This document shows, piece after piece, positions 19,828 through 29,825 of a stretch of 64,000 nt of DNA. The DNA is taken from NCBI RefSeq assembly GCF_002001175.1, contig NZ_MUNT01000001.1:496001-560000 (forward strand). Reading direction: 5' to 3'. The position numbers and the translations under genes are program-made. The notes beneath the pieces were generated by a model. The model did not search any database. It was not told the origin of the DNA and saw nothing but the letters and a program-made list of their open reading frames with translations. This stretch comes from Rhodanobacter sp. C03. GTDB taxonomy: Bacteria; Pseudomonadota; Gammaproteobacteria; Xanthomonadales; Rhodanobacteraceae. Numbering within the stretch: the first letter of the stretch is position 1; every line of letters starts with the position of its first letter.

Positions 19828-19846
19828 TGACTCAAAGCAGGTGCAG

Positions 19847-21286
19847 TTATTCGCCGGCACCGTCTCCGGCAAAAGCGCCAGGTGCAGAGCCGAAGTTGCC
19901 GTCGGCCTGCGCGGCCATGTACGAGAAGGTGGCGTAAACCGCCACGTTCTGTGCCAGCTGCTTCGGGTCGATCTTGTCCAGCGTGTCGTTGGACGTGTGA
20001 TGCCAGTCGAAATAATCGGTGCCGTCCTGGGTCAGCGACAGCGCGGCCATGCCCTTGCCGTGCATCTGCGACAGATCCGAACCGCCGCCGCCGGGATGTT
20101 CGGCATCGTAAGCCACGCCGATCGGTGCCAGCACCCTGGCGATCTGGCCGATCGCATCGCGTGCCGCGGGTTTCACGCTGGCGCTCATGCGCCAGACCGG
20201 GCCCGAACCGAAATCGGACTCGGTGCCGAGCTGGAACTTGCCGACGTCGGCAGCATGTTTCTCGGCATACGCCTTGCCGCCCCACAGACCCATTTCCTCG
20301 TTCGTGAACGCGATCACGCGGATCGTGCGGTCGGGGCGCTGCGGCAGGTCGTGGATCAGCTTGCCGGCGGCCATCGCGATCGCCACGCCGGCGCCATCGT
20401 CGATCGCGCCGGTGCCCGGATCCCAGGAATCCAGATGACCGCCGATCGCGACCACCTGATCCGGGTACTTCTTGCCGGTGATCTCGCCGATGACGTTCGC
20501 GCCGGTGTATTCGCCGACGATGCCGCAGTCCAGGTCCAGCTTTACGCTCACTGGCTTGCCATAGGCCAGCACGCGTTCGAGCTGGTCGGCGTCGGGGTTG
20601 GACAGTGCGGCGGCGGGAATCGCCTTGGCCGGATCGGTGAAGCCGGTAACCCCGGTATGTGCAATGCGCTGGTTCGCATCGGTGCCGGCCGAACGCAACA
20701 GGTAGCCGGCAGCACCCTTGGCGGCAGCGATCACCGGCCCGGCGGTGCGCACAGCCGAGCCCATGCCGTAGTCGTGGCCGTCCTTGTGGCGCTGCATGCG
20801 GTAGCCGATATAGACGATCTTGCCCTTCACGCTGGCCGGATCAGCCGCTTTCAAGGCATCCAGACTGTCGAACTTCACTACCTGCGCAGTGAGGCCACCC
20901 TTCGGCGTGCCGGGCGAATAGCCCAGCGCGGTCAGCACCAGCGGCTGCGGGAACGGCGCCACGATCGCGCCATGTTCGCTGCGGCGCTCCCACAACGGGA
21001 ACGTGACCGCTTCGGTATAGACCTTGTCGTAGCCGAGCGCCTTGAACTTCGCGATCGCCCAGTCGCGGGCACGCTGGTCGGCATCACTGCCGGCCATGCG
21101 CGGACCGACCTCGGTGGTCAGCGATGCGACGATCCGGTAGCCGGTATCGTCATGCATGGCCCGGTCACGCAGCTGTTCGGCCGTCTTTACGGCTGCAGCG
21201 GGAATGCTGGTGGGGCTGGCGGCGCTGGCGATGCCGGTGGCCAGCAGCAGGCTGGCGGACAACAGGGTGAGAGGAAGACGGCGCAT
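19847..21286 (-). CDS. M28-family zinc aminopeptidase/carboxypeptidase, secreted
   Basis: Secreted zinc exopeptidase of peptidase family M28. 479 residues: signal peptide ending in GIASA, a PA-domain-like insert (about 130-265), and the catalytic domain with GGHLDSWDPGTGAIDDGAG (His284, Asp297 region), TNEEMGLWG (Glu330/Glu331), ESDFG (Asp358) and the late WHHTSNDTLDKID supplying the last ligand. All five expected metal/catalytic positions are present. It is a single gene, convergent with the small exported protein and upstream of mscL on the same strand. Specificity (amino- versus dipeptidase) is unresolved. Confidence 0.9.
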   Translation of the reverse strand: MRRLPLTLLSASLLLATGIASAASPTSIPAAAVKTAEQLRDRAMHDDTGYRIVASLTTEVGPRMAGSDADQRARDWAIAKFKALGYDKVYTEAVTFPLWERRSEHGAIVAPFPQPLVLTALGYSPGTPKGGLTAQVVKFDSLDALKAADPASVKGKIVYIGYRMQRHKDGHDYGMGSAVRTAGPVIAAAKGAAGYLLRSAGTDANQRIAHTGVTGFTDPAKAIPAAALSNPDADQLERVLAYGKPVSVKLDLDCGIVGEYTGANVIGEITGKKYPDQVVAIGGHLDSWDPGTGAIDDGAGVAIAMAAGKLIHDLPQRPDRTIRVIAFTNEEMGLWGGKAYAEKHAADVGKFQLGTESDFGSGPVWRMSASVKPAARDAIGQIARVLAPIGVAYDAEHPGGGGSDLSQMHGKGMAALSLTQDGTDYFDWHHTSNDTLDKIDPKQLAQNVAVYATFSYMAAQADGNFGSAPGAFAGDGAGE

Positions 21287-21374
21287 CGGAGAACTCCGCA
21301 GGGGAAACCCCGATTATGGCGCCGATGTCAGGTATCGCTTAGGCCAGAAGTCATGCCTGCCGTGGAAACGACAA

Positions 21375-21402
21375 GGGCCGGGCCACAAGAATGGCCCGGC
21401 CC
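21375..21402 (-). terminator. Hairpin terminator after mscL
   Basis: Perfect 11-bp GC-rich stem (GGGCCGGGCCA, 21375-21385, paired with 21392-21402) with a 6-base loop, 20 bases beyond the mscL stop. On the minus strand it is followed by TTGTCGTTTCC, a weak U-tract. Confidence 0.7.
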
Positions 21403-21421
21403 CTGGGGATACGGTATCGGC

Positions 21422-21832
21422 TTACGGTTTGCTCTTCAGCAAATCGCGGATCTCGGTGAGCAGGGCCACGTCGGCCGGCGGTGGAGCCGGAGCCGCTTCC
21501 TGTTTCTTCTGCATGCTGTTGATCATCTTGACCACCACGAAGATGGCGGCTGCGATGATGAGGAAGGTGATGATGGTGTTGATGAAATCGCCATAACCAA
21601 CCGCCACTTCGGCGATCTTGTGCTTCGGATCGCTGTCATCGCCCGGTTTGAGCACCCATTTCAGCTGGCTGAAATCGATACCGCCGGTGAGCATGCCGAT
21701 CGGCGGCATGATGATCTTGTCGACCAACGAACTGACGATCTTGCCGAACGCGCCGCCGATGACTACACCAACTGCCAGATCAACGACGCTGCCGCGCATG
21801 GCGAAAGCCTTGAATTCCTGCAGCATGCTCAT
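21422..21832 (-). CDS. mscL: Large-conductance mechanosensitive channel MscL
   Basis: Homopentameric inner-membrane channel that opens under high turgor and releases solutes during hypo-osmotic shock. 136 residues, standard length: N-terminal amphipathic helix [14 protein letters not shown]1 [22 protein letters not shown], periplasmic loop, TM2 (about 80-100) and a C-terminal helix [12 protein letters not shown]. Single-gene unit with its own hairpin terminator. Confidence 0.97.
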   Translation of the reverse strand: MSMLQEFKAFAMRGSVVDLAVGVVIGGAFGKIVSSLVDKIIMPPIGMLTGGIDFSQLKWVLKPGDDSDPKHKIAEVAVGYGDFINTIITFLIIAAAIFVVVKMINSMQKKQEAAPAPPPADVALLTEIRDLLKSKP

Positions 21833-21915
21833 GCTTTATTCTCCGTGGTTTGGGCCGAATGGCCTATGGACTTTAGCGCACGGATATCGTTAGGCACAGG
21901 GGTTGGCGTATGAAT

Positions 21916-22602
21916 TCAGACGACGCGGCCTTTCAGCTCGGCCACGCCGACCAGCTCGGCATGGAAGCGATCACCACGCTGCAACGCAGCAACTCCGGCG
22001 GGTGTGCCAGTGAAGATCAAATCGCCGGGTTTCAGCTCGAACAACGCGGACAGCGACGCAATAATTTGCGGCACGCTGTGCACCATTTCACTTAGCGTGG
22101 TCTGCTGACGCAGCTCGCCGTTGACACTCAACCGCAGCACGCTGTTGGCATCCAGCACGACTTCGGTGGCCGGACGCAGCGCGGAAACCGGTGCGGAATG
22201 ATCGAACGCCTTGGCCACGTCCCACGGATGCCCATTGGCCTTGGCCTGCGCCTGCAGGTCGCGGCGGGTCAGATCCAGCCCCACGCCATAGCCCCACACC
22301 AGCGTGACAGCTTGTTCCGGCGTAAGGTCGCGGCCACCGCTGCCGAGCGCAACCACCATCTCCACTTCGTGATGCAGGTCGGTGGTGGCCGAGGGATAGG
22401 GCACGTCGTCGCCGTCGCTGACCACGGCGTCGGCCGGCTTGCAAAAGAACATCGGCGCGGACCTGTCCACGCTGGCGCCCATCTCGCGGGCATGTTCGGC
22501 GTAGTTGCGACCGATGCAGAATACCCGGCGGATCGGGAAACGCTGGTCGCTGCCGCTGACCGGCAGGCTGGGAAGGACGGGTGGGGCAATCGTGTAGGTC
22601 AT
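21916..22602 (-). CDS. Fumarylacetoacetate hydrolase family protein
   Basis: Metal-dependent C-C bond hydrolase or decarboxylase of the FAH superfamily, closest in layout to fumarylpyruvate hydrolases. 228 residues: IGRNYAEHAREMG, FFCKPADAVV, the metal-binding stretch HHEVEMVVALG, GVGLDLTRRDLQ and C-terminal GTPAGVAALQRGD. The ATG at 22602 gives the family's usual length; the frame is open further upstream but that extension has no FAH similarity. It is divergent from the ABC adaptor gene. The natural substrate is not evident from the neighbours. Confidence 0.88.
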   Translation of the reverse strand: MTYTIAPPVLPSLPVSGSDQRFPIRRVFCIGRNYAEHAREMGASVDRSAPMFFCKPADAVVSDGDDVPYPSATTDLHHEVEMVVALGSGGRDLTPEQAVTLVWGYGVGLDLTRRDLQAQAKANGHPWDVAKAFDHSAPVSALRPATEVVLDANSVLRLSVNGELRQQTTLSEMVHSVPQIIASLSALFELKPGDLIFTGTPAGVAALQRGDRFHAELVGVAELKGRVV

Positions 22603-22757
22603 GTCGGCAAGCGTAGCAAACTGATCGGGTGGCAGTCGGGGCTTGCGCGGGTGACAGCTGTCATTGACGATGGTTGATGCTGCACCCTGATCGCACTGCG
22701 GCCGATCGGCCAATCTTGCACCTATCGAGCAACCGGCATGCCGGGCGGGGAATACGA

Positions 22758-23993
22758 GTGGACAACGCCGATCTGTTGAAGGAACTGCGCATCGAGCGCC
22801 ATCAGCGTGACGATCACGATGGTGGCGGCGGTCGCTGGCCGTGGATCGTCGGTGCGATCGTCGTGGTTCTGTTGCTGCTGGGCGGCGCCGGCTGGATGCT
22901 GCTGGGTCATCGTGCAGTGGCGGTGCAGACCGCTGTTGCAGTAACACCCTCGTCAGGCAGCGAGGCCGGCGCGGTGCTGCAGGCCACCGGTTATGTCACG
23001 GCGCGGCGGCAGGCCACGGTGTCGGCGCAGATCACCGGCACGCTCACCGCGGTGCTGATCGAGGAAGGTGATCACGTCAGCAAGGATCAGGTGCTGGCAC
23101 GGCTGGATGACAGCGCGTACAAGGCCGCTCTCGACACGGCCAAGGCGCAGGCCGCTGCCGCACACGCGCTGGTGGCGCAGTACCAGGCCCAGTTGGCGCA
23201 GAACCTGCGTGACGCGGCACGCCAGCAGTCGCTGGCTGCGCAAGGGCTGGTGTCGAAGCAGGCGGCCGAGCAGGCAGTGACGCTGGCCGACAGCGCGCGC
23301 GCCATCCTCGTCTCGCAGCAGAAACAAGCAGCCTCCGCCGATGCCCAGGTCATCGGTGCACAGGTCAATTTCGATTACTGCGTGGTGCGCGCACCATTCA
23401 CCGGCGTGATCACCACCAAGGACGCCCAGGTCGGCGAGATCATCTCGCCGTTCTCCGCCGGCGGCGGCTTCACCCGCACCGGCGTGGGCACCATCGTCGA
23501 CATGGATTCGCTGGAAGTCGATGTCGACGTCAACGAGGCCTATATCGGTCGGGTCAAGCCGGGCATGCCGGCCGAAGCGGTACTGGATGCGTATCCGGAC
23601 TGGAAGATTGCCGCCCACGTGATCGCGATCGTGCCGGCGGCCGATCGCGGCAAGGCCACCATCAAGGTGCGCGTGGCGCTGGAGCAGAAGGACACGCGCA
23701 TCGTGCCCGACATGGGCGTACGCGTGTCGTTCCTGGAGGTGAAGCCGCAGGCCAGCGCACAGGCGCCGCAAGGCGTGCTGGTGCCGGCCACGGCGATCGT
23801 GCAGCGCGCCGGGCATGACGTGGTGTTCGTGGTCGAGGGCGCCCAGGTGCACCAGCGCACGGTGAATCCGGCTGCACAGGCTTATGGCGAACTGCGTCTG
23901 CTGCCGACAGCAGTGAAGTCAGGTGACAGCGTCGTGGTTGCGCCGCCGGCCGCGCTGCATGATGGTTCAGACGTCCAGATGAAAAACCCGTAG
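22758..23993 (+). CDS. MacA-like periplasmic adaptor of an ABC exporter
   Basis: Membrane fusion protein that would link an ABC exporter to an outer-membrane channel. 411 residues: short cytoplasmic tail, membrane anchor WPWIVGAIVVVLLLLGGAGW (about 27-47), lipoyl half-domains, coiled-coil hairpin (about 115-205), beta-barrel and C-terminal domain. The start is GTG at 22758, preceded by CGGGG; a nearby ATG is out of frame. The three genes that follow encode the ATPase and two FtsX-type permeases, so it belongs to a MacAB/DevBCA-like system. A REP-like hairpin separates it from the ATPase gene. Confidence 0.87.
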   Translation: MDNADLLKELRIERHQRDDHDGGGGRWPWIVGAIVVVLLLLGGAGWMLLGHRAVAVQTAVAVTPSSGSEAGAVLQATGYVTARRQATVSAQITGTLTAVLIEEGDHVSKDQVLARLDDSAYKAALDTAKAQAAAAHALVAQYQAQLAQNLRDAARQQSLAAQGLVSKQAAEQAVTLADSARAILVSQQKQAASADAQVIGAQVNFDYCVVRAPFTGVITTKDAQVGEIISPFSAGGGFTRTGVGTIVDMDSLEVDVDVNEAYIGRVKPGMPAEAVLDAYPDWKIAAHVIAIVPAADRGKATIKVRVALEQKDTRIVPDMGVRVSFLEVKPQASAQAPQGVLVPATAIVQRAGHDVVFVVEGAQVHQRTVNPAAQAYGELRLLPTAVKSGDSVVVAPPAALHDGSDVQMKNP

Positions 23994-24004
23994 CTCCACT
24001 TTCC

Positions 24005-24063
24005 TGTAGGAGCGGCTTCAGCCGCGACAACCGAAAAGCATCGCGGCTGAAGCCGCTCCTACA
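24005..24063. repeat. REP-like palindromic element (intergenic)
   Basis: Perfect 23-bp inverted repeat: TGTAGGAGCGGCTTCAGC... at 24005-24027 pairs with 24041-24063, with a 13-base spacer. It lies inside the ABC operon between the adaptor and ATPase genes. The sequence type matches dispersed REP elements known from Xanthomonadales and pseudomonads. A diverged copy lies inside a coding region at 60323-60410. Confidence 0.9.
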
Positions 24064-24092
24064 AATAATTTCATGTTCATCGGAGATCCAGC

Positions 24093-24779
<687 letters not shown>

Positions 24780-24789
24780 GGAGACGACG

Positions 24790-25956
24790 ATGAAATACCT
24801 TCATCTGATCTGGGCTGCGCTGTTCCGGCGCAAGACCCGCACGATACTCACCCTGGTGTCGATCATCGCCGCGTTCCTGCTGTTCGGCATGCTCGATGCG
24901 GTGCGCACGGGATTCGACCAGGCCGGCAACAGCGCCAATGGTGCCGAGCGCCTGCAGACCGGCTCCCGGCTTTCCTTTATCCAGACCTTGCCGCAGTCGC
25001 TGGAAGCACAGATTGCCAAGGTGCCGGGCGTGAAGATGGTGACCTACGCGAACTGGTTCGGCGGCGCCTACCAGGATCCGCACAACCAGGTCTTCAGCTT
25101 CGCGGTGGAGCCGAACTATCTCGATCTCTATCCGGAGATGCAAGTGAGCCCGGCCGAGCGCAAGGCATTCGACACCACCCGCACCGGCGCGCTGGTCGGC
25201 GAGAAGCTGGCTGAGCGATTCCACTGGAAGGTGGGCGACAAGATCCCGATGCAGTCGACGATCTTTCCGAACCACGAAGGCAGCAAGAACTGGACGTTCG
25301 ACATCGTCGGCATCCTGCATTCGAAGGACAAGAAGGCCGGCGGCTTCTACGACCAGATGTTCCTGCTGAACTGGAAGTACTTCGACGAGACCACGCCATA
25401 CAACCGCGGTACGGTGGGCTGGTATGTCACGCGCGTCACCGACGTGAATCAGGCTGATCGCGTGGCCAAGGCGATCGATGCGATTTCGGCGAATTCCGAT
25501 CATGAGACGCGCACGCAGACCGAGGCCGCGGCTACCGCATCGTGGATGAAGCAGTTGGCCGACATCGGCCTGATCGTCAGCTCGATCATGGGCGCGGTGT
25601 TCTTCACCCTGCTGCTGCTGTCGGGCAACACCATGATGCAGGCGGTGCGCGAGCGCACTTCCGAACTGGCGGTGTTGAAGACGATCGGTTTCTCCAGCCA
25701 TAGCGTGCTGGCGATGGTGCTGGCCGAGTCGGTGCTGCTGTTGTTGCTCGGCGGCGTGCTGGGCCTTGGCCTGGCGATGCTGATGGTGGGCGGTATCCAG
25801 TCGAAGATGGGGGGCGCGATACCGATGGCCCCGGTGGATGCGGGCATCTGGACGCACGGGTTGCTGCTGATGATCGCGGTCGGCCTGCTGGTCGGCGCGC
25901 TGCCGGCGATCCGCGCGATGCGTCTGAATATCGTCGATGCACTGGCCGGGCGCTGA
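24790..25956 (+). CDS. FtsX-type ABC transporter permease 1
   Basis: Inner-membrane permease of 388 residues: TM1 (about 17-35), a periplasmic MacB_PCD-like domain (about 40-255) and three C-terminal helices of the FtsX fold (about 268-380). The ATG at 24790 gives MKYLHLIWAALFRRKTRTILTLVS, the standard N-terminus of this family; an upstream extension overlaps the ATPase gene in another frame. It sits 11 bases from both neighbours and pairs with permease 2, probably as a heterodimer. Confidence 0.88.
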   Translation: MKYLHLIWAALFRRKTRTILTLVSIIAAFLLFGMLDAVRTGFDQAGNSANGAERLQTGSRLSFIQTLPQSLEAQIAKVPGVKMVTYANWFGGAYQDPHNQVFSFAVEPNYLDLYPEMQVSPAERKAFDTTRTGALVGEKLAERFHWKVGDKIPMQSTIFPNHEGSKNWTFDIVGILHSKDKKAGGFYDQMFLLNWKYFDETTPYNRGTVGWYVTRVTDVNQADRVAKAIDAISANSDHETRTQTEAAATASWMKQLADIGLIVSSIMGAVFFTLLLLSGNTMMQAVRERTSELAVLKTIGFSSHSVLAMVLAESVLLLLLGGVLGLGLAMLMVGGIQSKMGGAIPMAPVDAGIWTHGLLLMIAVGLLVGALPAIRAMRLNIVDALAGR

Positions 25957-25967
25957 GGAGAACGAGC

Positions 25968-27242
25968 ATGTTCCTGCACTTTCTGATGTTGTTGTTTTCC
26001 ACCCTCGCGCTGGTGTCTGCGGTTTTCCTGGCGATCTGGATGCTGCTGACCCGACAGGGCCGGCAGGCGGTTTCGATCACGTCGGTCGGCCTCAGCACGC
26101 TCAGGCAGCGGCTCGGCATGTCGTCGGTGATCGTGGTGGGTATCGCCGGCGTGGTCGCCGTTCTGGTCGCGTTGCTGGCGATGAGCGACGGTTACCGCGA
26201 GACATTGAACAAGACCGGCAGTGCCGATACCGCCATCGTGATGCGTGGCGCCTCCGCCTCCGAAGTGATGTCGGTGCTCGATCACGACAGCGTCACCCTG
26301 ATCCCGCAGGCCGTCGGCATCGCCAAGGATGCGAAGGGGCAGCCGATCGCCTCGCCCGAGCTGGTGGTCGCGGCGAACCTGCCGCTGAAAGGCGGCAAAG
26401 CGGACGACGAGGGCAGCGTGCAGTTGCGCGGTGTCGGTGAACAGGCCTGGGCGGTGCGACCGAACCTGAAGATCATCGAGGGCCGCAAGTTCAATCCCGG
26501 CATGCGTGAGCTGATTGTCGGCAAGGGTGCAGCGAAGCAGTTCGCCGGACTGGAGCCGGGTCACGAGATCCGTCTTGGCAGCCAGCTGTGGACCGTGGTC
26601 GGCGTGTTCGCCTCCGGCGATGCGATGGATTCCGAGATATGGGGCGACGCGGGCGTGGTGGCCGACACCTATCGCCGCGGCAGCAGCCGCGCGTCGGTTA
26701 CCGTGAAGCTGGCCGACCCCAAGGCGTTCGATGCCTTCAAGACCGAGCTGGAAGCGAACCCGCAACTCAAGGTCGATGTCAGCACCACGCTGGACTACTT
26801 CAGCAAGCAGTCCGAAGGCATGAGCACCTTCCTCACCGTGATCGGTATCGTGGTGGGTTCGATCATGGCGATCGGCGCGATCTTCGGCGCACTCAACTGC
26901 ATGTTCGCCGCGGTCGCGGCACGTGCGCGCGAGATTGCCACGCTGCGCGCGATCGGCTTCCGCGGCCTGCCTGTGGTGGTGGCGGTGATGCTGGAAACCA
27001 TGCTGCTGGCCCTGCTCGGTGGCTTGATAGGCGGTGTGCTGGCATGGTTGGTCTTCAACGGCTACAGCGCCTCCACGCTGGCGGCCGGCACGGTCGGCAA
27101 GCTCAGCTTCGAACTCAAGGTCTCCGCGGAGCTGTTGTGGGTCGGCCTGCTGTGGGCACTCACGATCGGCTTCATCGGCGGCCTGTTTCCGGCGGTGCGC
27201 GCGGCGCGGCTGCCGGTGACTACGGCATTGCGCGAGCTATGA
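25968..27242 (+). CDS. FtsX-type ABC transporter permease 2
   Basis: Second FtsX/MacB-type permease, 424 residues. It has an extra N-terminal hydrophobic helix (about 2-26) ahead of the usual TM1 (about 52-72), then a periplasmic domain (about 75-285) and three C-terminal transmembrane segments (about 295-415) ending in FPAVRAARLPVTTALREL, the family C-terminus. It differs clearly from permease 1, so a heterodimeric exporter with the LolD-like ATPase is likely. Substrate unknown. Confidence 0.87.
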   Translation: MFLHFLMLLFSTLALVSAVFLAIWMLLTRQGRQAVSITSVGLSTLRQRLGMSSVIVVGIAGVVAVLVALLAMSDGYRETLNKTGSADTAIVMRGASASEVMSVLDHDSVTLIPQAVGIAKDAKGQPIASPELVVAANLPLKGGKADDEGSVQLRGVGEQAWAVRPNLKIIEGRKFNPGMRELIVGKGAAKQFAGLEPGHEIRLGSQLWTVVGVFASGDAMDSEIWGDAGVVADTYRRGSSRASVTVKLADPKAFDAFKTELEANPQLKVDVSTTLDYFSKQSEGMSTFLTVIGIVVGSIMAIGAIFGALNCMFAAVAARAREIATLRAIGFRGLPVVVAVMLETMLLALLGGLIGGVLAWLVFNGYSASTLAAGTVGKLSFELKVSAELLWVGLLWALTIGFIGGLFPAVRAARLPVTTALREL

Positions 27243-27274
27243 TCAAAGCGGGTTGATTTCTGAAGGAGGCAGGG

Positions 27275-28351
27275 ATGCGTCAGGGACGATGGCTGATCAT
27301 GTTGCTGCTGTTTGCGTTAGGCGGCTGCACGAGCTTTGTGGCACGTCAGATCGAGCGACCGGGTCACGACAACCGTGAGCAGCTCGCGTGGTTCCGGCAG
27401 TTGCTGAAACGAGGCGATTTCCAGTTCGACACCATGCATACACAGCAAGGTGTACGTATGGCCTACTGGTATGGTCAACCGCGTGCCTACGACATCAAGA
27501 TCAAGATCGAGGAGTGGCGCGAGGGTCGGAATCCCGCGCTCAACTTCACGCTCGATCTCGGTGGCCAGCCAGCCGAGGCGCCTGTGCTTCCCGCACGCGG
27601 CAGCGTGATCCTGCTGCATCCCTGGGGCATGGAGGGGTCGACGCTGACAAGCTGGGCACTGCAGTTGGCCAGCGCCGGCTATGTGGTGGTGATGCCCGAC
27701 CTGCGCAGCCATGGCGAGTCGGCTGATGCGCCGGTGGGCTATGGCCCGCGCGAGGCGGATGACATCGTCGACCTGGTGCACGATTTGCGTGCGGCGAACC
27801 GGCTGCCAGGCCCACTGTATCTGTTCGGGGTTTCCTATGGCGGCACGGTGGCGTTGTTCACCGCGCCGAAGCTGGCGGACGTGCATGGGGTGATCGCATT
27901 GGAGCCCTATGCCAATGCCGCGGCGGTTATCCGTCGTGCACCGGCCAGTGACCTGTTTGGTCATCGCTGGCTGGCGTCATGGATACGCCAGCGCGAAGTG
28001 GATCAGGCGATCCAGCGCGCGAGCCGGCAGTTGGGTGTCGATCTGACCCATGTCGATCCGGGCGAGGCATTGGCGCACACGCCGTCGTGCGTGCTGATCC
28101 TGCGTGGTGCCGAGGACAACCTGATTGCGGACGATGCCTTGCGCGAGCTGGCCCGACGCTCGCCACGTGCGAGCTATGTGGATGTGTCGCAGGAAGGGCA
28201 TTTGATTCTGCCGGTGCGTACCGACCGTCTGTTGCCGCCACTGCTTGGCTGGATGCAGGCGTTACCGGTAGACAACCATGCCGTGTGCCCCAGCTTCGTG
28301 CCGCTTCCGTTCGCACCATCGCTTACGGCATCACCGGCGGCACATACGTGA
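27275..28351 (+). CDS. Alpha/beta hydrolase lipoprotein
   Basis: 358-residue putative lipoprotein (signal ending in ALGGC, Cys18) with an alpha/beta-hydrolase domain. Visible elements: oxyanion region HPWGMEGS, VVMPDLRSHGES, nucleophile elbow GVSYGG, acid loop LRGAEDNL and catalytic histidine in SQEGHLIL. GGAGG precedes the ATG. It follows the ABC exporter by 32 bases and may be co-transcribed. Its 3' end overlaps the convergent transporter gene by 29 bases, and the last 25 residues (PSFVPLPFAPSLTASPAAHT) look like read-through rather than domain. Substrate unknown. Confidence 0.82.
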   Translation: MRQGRWLIMLLLFALGGCTSFVARQIERPGHDNREQLAWFRQLLKRGDFQFDTMHTQQGVRMAYWYGQPRAYDIKIKIEEWREGRNPALNFTLDLGGQPAEAPVLPARGSVILLHPWGMEGSTLTSWALQLASAGYVVVMPDLRSHGESADAPVGYGPREADDIVDLVHDLRAANRLPGPLYLFGVSYGGTVALFTAPKLADVHGVIALEPYANAAAVIRRAPASDLFGHRWLASWIRQREVDQAIQRASRQLGVDLTHVDPGEALAHTPSCVLILRGAEDNLIADDALRELARRSPRASYVDVSQEGHLILPVRTDRLLPPLLGWMQALPVDNHAVCPSFVPLPFAPSLTASPAAHT

Positions 28352-29735
28352 GCGTCAAGCCGAGCAGCCACAGCAGGCCCAGCACCAGTGGCACGTGCAC
28401 CACCAATTGCATGAAGGTGTAGCCGACCACGTCGCGCGCCTTCAGTCCCAGCACGCCGAGTAGCGGCAGCATCCAGAACGGGTTGATCAGGTTCGGCAGC
28501 GCTTCGGCGGCGTTGTACACCTGCACCGCCCAACCCAGATGCACATGCAGGTCGTTCGCCGCCTGCATCACATACGGCGCTTCGACCAGCCACTTGCCGC
28601 CGCCGGACGGCACGAAGAAGCCGAGCACGGCGGAGTAAGCGCCCATCACCGCCGGGAAACTCTCGGTACCCGCGATATGCACGAACAGATTCGACAGCCG
28701 ATGCGCCAGCGTCTCGCCGCCGAAGCCCGGTGTCTGCGTGAGCAGAGCGGCGATGCCGCCGTACAGCGGAAACTGGATCAGCACGCCGGAGGTGCTGGGT
28801 ACCGCGCGGCTCACCGCATTGAGGAAACTGCGCGGGCGCCAGTGCAACAGGATGCCGAGGGTGAGGAACAGGAAGTTGTAGGTATTGAGGTTGGCGATCG
28901 CGCTGATCGCCGGCTTGCTGGCGAACTCATGGCCGAGCCAGCCCAGGCCGAGCAGGCCGATCGCCAGCGACAGCAGCGGGCTGTATTCCAGCCACTCGCC
29001 GGGACGCGTGCGCGGCGGTAGCGCTGGTGTCGAAGTTTCGCTGATGTCGAAATCCTGCGCGGTGCGTGCGTTCGCTTCCGATGGCGCGGTGGTCCAGCAG
29101 ATCAGCAGCGACACCACGATCAACACGCCGGTCAGCACGAACGATTGCCACAGGAAGATCGTCTCGCTGAAGGGCAGCACGCCGGTGATCGCCAGCAAGC
29201 CGGGCGGCATGCTGGCCGGATTCGCCTGCAGCTGTGCCGCCGATGACGACAGCCCCATCGCCCAGATCGCGCCAAGACCGAGGTAGGCCGCTGCGCCGGC
29301 GGCGCGGTAATCCATGCGCAGGTCGGTGCGCCGCGCGAGCGCACGTACCAGCAGGCCGCCGAACACCAGCGAGAAACCCCAGCTCAGCAGCGATGCCAGC
29401 ATGCTGACCAGCGCCACATAGACGATCGCGCCGCGCCCCGTGCGCGGAGCGCGGGCCAGCAGATCGATGAAGCGTGCCACGATCGGCGCGGTGGCCAGCA
29501 CGTAGCCGCCGATCACCACGAACGCCATCTGCATGGTGAACGGGATCAGGCTCCAGAAGCCGTCGCCAAATGCGCTGACCGCCGCGGTGGGTGTGGCGCC
29601 AAAAGCGAAGGCCGCCAGCGCCACCACGATCACGCCAAGCGCGGCAAACACCCATGCATCGGGAAACCAGTGTTCTGCCCAGGCGGCGCTACGCAGGGCT
29701 GCGCGTGCCATGAATCCATCGCGTGTCGCATTCAT
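28323..29735 (-). CDS. atoE: Short-chain fatty acid transporter, AtoE family
   Basis: Inner-membrane transporter of the AtoE/short-chain fatty acid permease family, 470 residues with about 12 hydrophobic segments. Recognisable stretches are WGFSLVFGGLLVRALARR, the LGLGAIWAMGLSSSAAQL region and FFVPSGGGKWLVEAPYVMQAA with AEALPNLINPFWMLPLLG. AAGGGAGA precedes the ATG at 29735. It is convergent with the hydrolase lipoprotein (29-base overlap of coding ends). No acetoacetate catabolic genes adjoin it, so the substrate is inferred from the family only. Confidence 0.85.
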   Translation of the reverse strand: MNATRDGFMARAALRSAAWAEHWFPDAWVFAALGVIVVALAAFAFGATPTAAVSAFGDGFWSLIPFTMQMAFVVIGGYVLATAPIVARFIDLLARAPRTGRGAIVYVALVSMLASLLSWGFSLVFGGLLVRALARRTDLRMDYRAAGAAAYLGLGAIWAMGLSSSAAQLQANPASMPPGLLAITGVLPFSETIFLWQSFVLTGVLIVVSLLICWTTAPSEANARTAQDFDISETSTPALPPRTRPGEWLEYSPLLSLAIGLLGLGWLGHEFASKPAISAIANLNTYNFLFLTLGILLHWRPRSFLNAVSRAVPSTSGVLIQFPLYGGIAALLTQTPGFGGETLAHRLSNLFVHIAGTESFPAVMGAYSAVLGFFVPSGGGKWLVEAPYVMQAANDLHVHLGWAVQVYNAAEALPNLINPFWMLPLLGVLGLKARDVVGYTFMQLVVHVPLVLGLLWLLGLTLTYVPPVMP

Positions 29736-29825
29736 GCGGCTCTCCCTTGAGTTATCCCACGATGGTCGCGCAGCGGCCGCCGCAAGGGCAACGCGACGAA
29801 GGTCGAAGGTCCGACGGCCAGGGTG

